Made by a program: the position numbers and the translations under genes. Below are positions 20,730 through 24,432 of a stretch of DNA of 24,432 nucleotides, one piece after another. Positions within the stretch are counted from its first letter, which is position 1. The number at the start of each line of letters is the position of its first letter. The DNA lies in NCBI GenBank assembly GCA_036897485.1, contig JAYMTF010001302.1:1-24432 (forward strand), written 5' to 3'. Under the pieces are notes generated by a model. The model worked only from the letters and a program-made list of their open reading frames with translations, did no database searches and was not told the DNA's origin. The stretch comes from Pelargonium nanum. Lineage: Eukaryota; Streptophyta; Magnoliopsida; Geraniales; Geraniaceae.

Positions 20730-20852
20730 GGTAAACAAATGTTCTCGGGAAGTCTGCTTCTCTTGAGGTCTCTCAGGTTTGAGCCTCAGTTGTTACGCTT
20801 GAGGATAAAAAATAAAAAAATATTGGTAAACAGATGTTCTCGGGAAGTCTGC
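20730..20852 (+). mobile_element. SINE-like fragment between 28-bp direct repeats
   Basis: A 28-base sequence (GGTAAAC...GGGAAGTCTGC) occurs at 20730-20757 and at 20825-20852 with one difference. Between the copies lie GAGGTCTCTCAGGTTTGAGCC (tRNA B-box-like) and GTTACGCTTGAGGAT, followed by an A-rich tail (20806-20820). The order of blocks matches the SINE at 10956-11055. The flanking repeats are longer than a usual target duplication, so part of them may belong to the element head. Confidence 0.55.
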
Positions 20853-21038
20853 ATTTCTTAACAACATAAACATTTTTCTGATAAATACATCAATCTGCAT
20901 TTCTTTTTCGCTGGGTGCAATTGACCAACATCACAAGAACAGCACCATCACAGCCCACTCAGTGGGCTCTTCACAAACAATACATTTTAAAAGATAAGAT
21001 CTGGACAAACTCCCCAGTTGCCACAAGCTCTGTAGTAA

Positions 21039-22723
21039 TTAGATGTATGAAGAACTCAGGGCCATAAATTTGCATTGCTCGTTCATCGCCACAAGCTGCG
21101 CCTCTTTCTTGTCCAGAAGAGCACTCAACCTAACATTCTCTTCCATAAGTTTCTCAACTTCCACCTCCTTCTGCTTTTTCTCACCCTCCAACTGTGTAGT
21201 CTTTGCAGCTAGACTGCATCACAACATACAAATGAACGATAAACTAGTACGTAAAAATAGTGATTTTCACACATTGAAAACAGCACCAGAGTTTCGAACG
21301 AAACAAGGATAAAGGAATGAGCACTCAAGTCACTAGATGTGTACAGAACTGAGATTGCTATGCCAACTAATAAAGAAACGTACAAACTTCTAAGACTCGG
21401 CTATTTAAAAATGGAGTCACTCCTCAAGAACAAAGGTCAACAGCTATTTGAACCGCATCAGTATATACACCTACTTCATTCGATAATTATTCAATAAACT
21501 TGCTTAATTATGAAGTCAACCAAACATACAAGTCTTCAATAGAACAAATAGCAGGCCCCAACAAACCATTATTTGCAGAATGACTAATTAAGCACACCAT
21601 TAAGAATAAGAGCAATAAAATTTGTCGCAGAGAGACATGGGTACCAAAATTTCCTGCATAGACTACGAGACTAGAAGCTTTATTAGACTGTGCTTGGTTA
21701 TGCAAAATGCTAGGAGCAAACACTACATAATTAAAATTCAATTAACATGCTTAGTATGGTTAATTTACTCTTAAAAAAATAATTCCAGTCTAACAAAGCT
21801 AATTATTATTCTTTGTGTTCCTTTCTCCAAAGGTCTATTAGAAGCATAGTTGGTAAGCATACTAACCGTTCAAAAAGCATCTCAATAGTTTGAAATTGCT
21901 TCTCTGATGATATAAGTGTTTCTCTGACTCCAATGAGACTGCTAACATAGGATTTCAAAGATTCAAAGTCCTGCTTCACACGACAAAGTTCTTGTTCATT
22001 GTCTGCAGCTCTTTGCCTCTGTCTAGATGTTTCTTCAACCAAATCCTCAACCCGTTGTCGCATTTCACTCAGAATACTATTGGTGTCAAGAGCAAACTTT
22101 TCCATGTCTTCTAACTTTAAGGACATATTCTCAATTTGGACCGCCTTCTTTTTAATTTCCTCTTGACCTAAACTCACCTTCTCCTTCTCCATTGCAGTTT
22201 CAGTTTCTGCCATTATAACCCTCTTAATAAGAGTTTCCAATACATCCGAGACCATCTGGACAGACTTGAGTAGTTCACCAATATAAAGGCCATCATGTAT
22301 GTCAAAGGTACCATGTTGCTTACCGATTCCAATCCATGATTCTATACTTGGACTATCGAATGAAGAAAGATCAATCTCCTTGGACCAAGTAGATAATGGT
22401 GAGCCATCTCTGTCCACCAGCCCCACTCCTTCTAGCTCTTTGATTCCACATGATTTATGGGCTAAGTCGGGAATAGCCAAGACTCTTGCTTTTGCTTTCA
22501 AGTAGGTTAGTAATGTCGCAGTAGCTTTGGTTCTTCGCCAGAGAACCTCCAACTCCTTTGAATCTTTCTCAGATCCTTGTATACAAGCTTTCATGTCCAT
22601 AAGCTTGGCTTGCAATACATCTACTTGAGATTGCCGTTGTTCCATCTCTTGTTTCCAACTATCATGGGATTGGTTTAGATGAGACTTAGAAGTTGACAAG
22701 TCAATGTCATTCCCCTCCGCCAT
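21039..22723 (-). CDS. Coiled-coil protein of unknown function, two coding exons
   Basis: Exon 1 is 22723-21867 and exon 2 is 21213-21039. Together they encode 343 residues. The ATG is at 22723; the in-frame codon upstream is GTG, so the frame could be read longer but has no earlier ATG. The donor GTTAGT follows GAACG, and exon 2 starts after GATGCAG with T, completing an Arg codon. Without splicing, the frame would run into an unlike tail (LVCLPTMLLIDLW). Residues about 17-75 and 165-335 have the heptad-like charge pattern of coiled coils (KLEDMEKFALDTNSILSEMR, LEGEKKQKEVEVEKLMEEN). A less charged middle part separates them, with WSKEIDLSSFDSPSIESWIG. There is no signal peptide or membrane segment. 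I do not recognise the family. It could be a cytoskeletal or nuclear-matrix-type plant protein, but that is a guess. Confidence 0.82.
21214..21866 (-). other. Intron of the coiled-coil gene
   Basis: The 653-base intron separates the two coding exons. A minus-strand open frame within it (21508-21741) has no family resemblance and is taken as chance. Confidence 0.65.
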
Positions 22724-22742
22724 CACCTCCTCCCCTCGGTTA

Positions 22743-23730
22743 AGAATCAGCTATTACAACTTCAAATTCTAACATGACAAAAGAAAAAGAAAAAAATGGA
22801 ATCAAATAGAAGCTATAGTGGAAAACTTAAGACATACATTGCAAAGCTCATAAGTCAATACTATGCCTCTAAAGATACACCATAAATAGTTTCTATTTTG
22901 CACACATAGCACATCTTATGTCGGTAAACATCAAACTACAATGGTATGCTTATATGCACGACACTAACATACTATATTGATTTTATAGAATACAAAGAGC
23001 CATTACCAGTTCAAGGCATAGGCATGCTTCAAAACAACGACATTGGTCGCCTATATGCATGCAAACTTACTCAATACTTAACGATTAGTATATAGCAATC
23101 AAAGGTCAAACAAATACACCAGTTTCCGACCATTATACTTATGGATAATCGAGAACAATCACTGAAACTATTCAAGTTCCTTCTAGTTTATCTCTATACT
23201 CTAGGCAAGCAAATAACATACAAAAAGAAACCCGAAAAAGAATTCTCTACAACCCACTTCCCTCCACTCCTTAAAAAAGAACCAAATGAAAGCAAAGTCA
23301 AGCCAACAGACAGATATCCATACAAATCCACAACGGTCTACCACAACTACTTAAACATTTTTAGCTTTTACAGCTACTAGAAGCATAATTTATCCCAAAA
23401 TTTATAATTACAGTAAGTAATCTACAATAATTGATAAAGATCGAAACTACCCATTGACCCATTCAACAACTATACATAGATGTATCAAAACAAACGAACG
23501 CAAATGACCCAAAAGAAAAAATTGTATTCAGACTAAGATCTTAAAAGGTCGCGTAAATCAAATCCGTGTCAAAACAAATTTACAAACACTAAAATTGGCT
23601 AACCAAAAATTCAATAAAATCTGATCTTTAATCAAACCCAGAAATCCCCATAGAAATGGAGCACGAAAGTGGTAGAGAAAAAGAGGAAATGAAATTGAAA
23701 AGGTGAAGGGATGAGAGAAGAGAAGGGCAC
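22743..23730 (-). other. Probable 5' UTR intron of the coiled-coil gene
   Basis: On the minus strand a good donor, CACAAG then GTGCCC, lies at 23730. Candidate acceptors lie just before the ATG: TTGTAATAG near 22753 or GAGGGGAG near 22732. The roughly 980 bases between are AT-rich with no coding signal, while the flanking leader is CT-rich. The exact acceptor is uncertain. Confidence 0.5.
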
Positions 23731-23840
23731 CTTGTGATTGGGGGGGAGAGGAGATGGAAGGTGTTGTGTTCGTCTTCTTCCACAAGACCAGACAAGACCA
23801 GACCAGACCAGACCAACGGTGGTAAGAAAACAATTTGACG
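23731..23840 (-). other. Probable non-coding first exon of the coiled-coil gene
   Basis: This segment lies 30 bases or more downstream of a good TATA box and ends at the donor at 23730. On the minus strand it is rich in C and T and carries a (TCTGG)n-like repeat. Start and end are inferred from signals only. Confidence 0.5.
23785..23815. repeat. Pentanucleotide repeat (ACCAG/ACAAG)n in the probable 5' UTR
   Basis: About six imperfect five-base units occur, read as GGTCT-type units in the coiled-coil gene's sense strand. A five-base unit inside a transcribed leader changes its length but not the protein. Confidence 0.85.
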
Positions 23841-23867
23841 CTCCTTCCATTTATGGATAACAATTTT

Positions 23868-23875
23868 TTTATATA
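23868..23875 (-). promoter_or_regulatory. TATA box of the coiled-coil gene
   Basis: The minus strand reads TATATAAA, a perfect plant TATA consensus, about 60 bases before the GGTCT repeat and 140 bases before the proposed donor. This places transcription start near 23840. Confidence 0.6.
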
Positions 23876-23926
23876 CATATCATATATGGTCTTACTTCTC
23901 ATGTTAAAAAAGAAAAAGAAAGTACA

Positions 23927-23942
23927 TACATGAGCTCATGTA
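23927..23942. promoter_or_regulatory. Perfect 16-bp palindrome upstream of the TATA box
   Basis: TACATGAGCTCATGTA is its own reverse complement and lies about 50 bases upstream of the minus-strand TATA box. Position and symmetry suit a dimeric factor site, but no factor is assigned. Confidence 0.4.
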
Positions 23943-24432
23943 CAATTTTCCACTACTAGGAGTGCCATATTGAGGGTGAGTACAACTCGATAAAATATAG
24001 TTAAATTCGAATTTGATTCCATAACAATTAATAACAAGTTATGTGAGAAGGTATAAAAAGAAAATTAAAATGAACTCATTAAACGTTTCGAGTTAGTAGA
24101 GCTGATCTTTAGAGATATTATATATCACCTAAGTTGGAACCTCTCTTTGTCAAATAATCTGAACTCTGAGGTGTTGACAAAGTACACTCCGCTTTGGGTT
24201 TTCAGTAGTCTAGTCAACCAACTGCTACTAGTTTCTCATTAGATTTGTTGGTTCTCAATTTATTAACAAAAATTTCACAATCTCAACATTGACGGCCACC
24301 CAAATGCCTGACCTTCAAATTCTAGGCAGATTTCATATGCTCATTGACAGAATCAACAATGAAGAATTTTTTTAACATAATCATCCACAACAATGAAAAG
24401 AATTTGCAACTAGACAGAACAATAGTTTCTTT
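23943..24432. other. Right edge, no supported gene
   Basis: This AT-rich end may include more of the coiled-coil gene's promoter. The last 230 bases, read on the minus strand, give short stop-broken stretches that look vaguely coding in places. They could be a decayed transposable element, but I cannot identify one. Confidence 0.35.

Noticed and set aside
21806..22726. Intronless 306-residue version of the coiled-coil gene
   Set aside because: Its last 20 or so residues are unlike the rest, a donor lies right after ...EMLFE, and exon 2 (21213-21039) continues the coiled coil in frame. The residue at 22726 is GTG, not ATG.
23558..23902. 114-residue minus-strand open frame near the coiled-coil promoter
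   Set aside because: It spans the proposed leader, intron donor and microsatellite. Its sequence is low in complexity and resembles no protein.
1..24432. CRISPR array, rRNA, bacterial operon or an undescribed defence system
   Set aside because: There are no regularly spaced repeats, no rRNA-like sequence and no compact operon; all coding content is intron-split plant genes.
24200..24432. Retrotransposon coding remnant at the right edge
   Set aside because: The minus strand gives a few coding-like stretches broken by stops, but none matches a motif I can name, so I left it as unassigned sequence.

Overview
This is a stretch of eudicot-like plant nuclear DNA. It is AT-rich, its coding sequence is split by many GT-AG introns, and the introns carry typical plant repeats (SINE-like, TRIM-like and MITE-like pieces). 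The species cannot be named from the sequence. I found no bacterial, organellar or viral genes, and nothing that amounts to a new biological system. The interest lies in gene structure and in intronic repeats and hairpins.

Positions 803-18436 (+) hold the 3' part of one large gene for a callose synthase (1,3-beta-glucan synthase, GT48 family). Its sequence best fits the CalS9/GSL10 subgroup. I traced 41 exons by hand. Their lengths sum to 4455 bases, a whole number of codons, and encode the last 1484 residues plus the stop. The family's usual length is about 1900 residues, so roughly 400 N-terminal residues, the promoter and the start codon lie left of the window. The introns contain two related TRIM/SINE-like elements (24-265 and about 9308-9556), a SINE with an 11-bp target duplication (10945-11066), a foldback structure (13505-13807), a compact hairpin (16742-16862) and a MITE-like element (17561-17760).

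Downstream on the same strand, 19712-20325 encodes a 78-residue NOI/RIN4-domain protein in three exons. The space between it and the callose synthase holds two diverged copies of a repeat about 342 bases apart. On the opposite strand, convergent with the NOI gene, 21039-22723 encodes a 343-residue coiled-coil protein in two coding exons. It has a probable 5' UTR intron, a TATA box near 23870 and a short pentanucleotide repeat in its leader. The right end (23943-24432) has no gene I can support.

The callose synthase is a plasma-membrane or cell-plate enzyme, and the NOI protein is probably membrane-associated and defence-related. They are separate transcription units with no shared pathway visible here. 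As I recall, Arabidopsis also has a RIN4/NOI family gene close to GSL10 on chromosome 3, so the pairing may be old.
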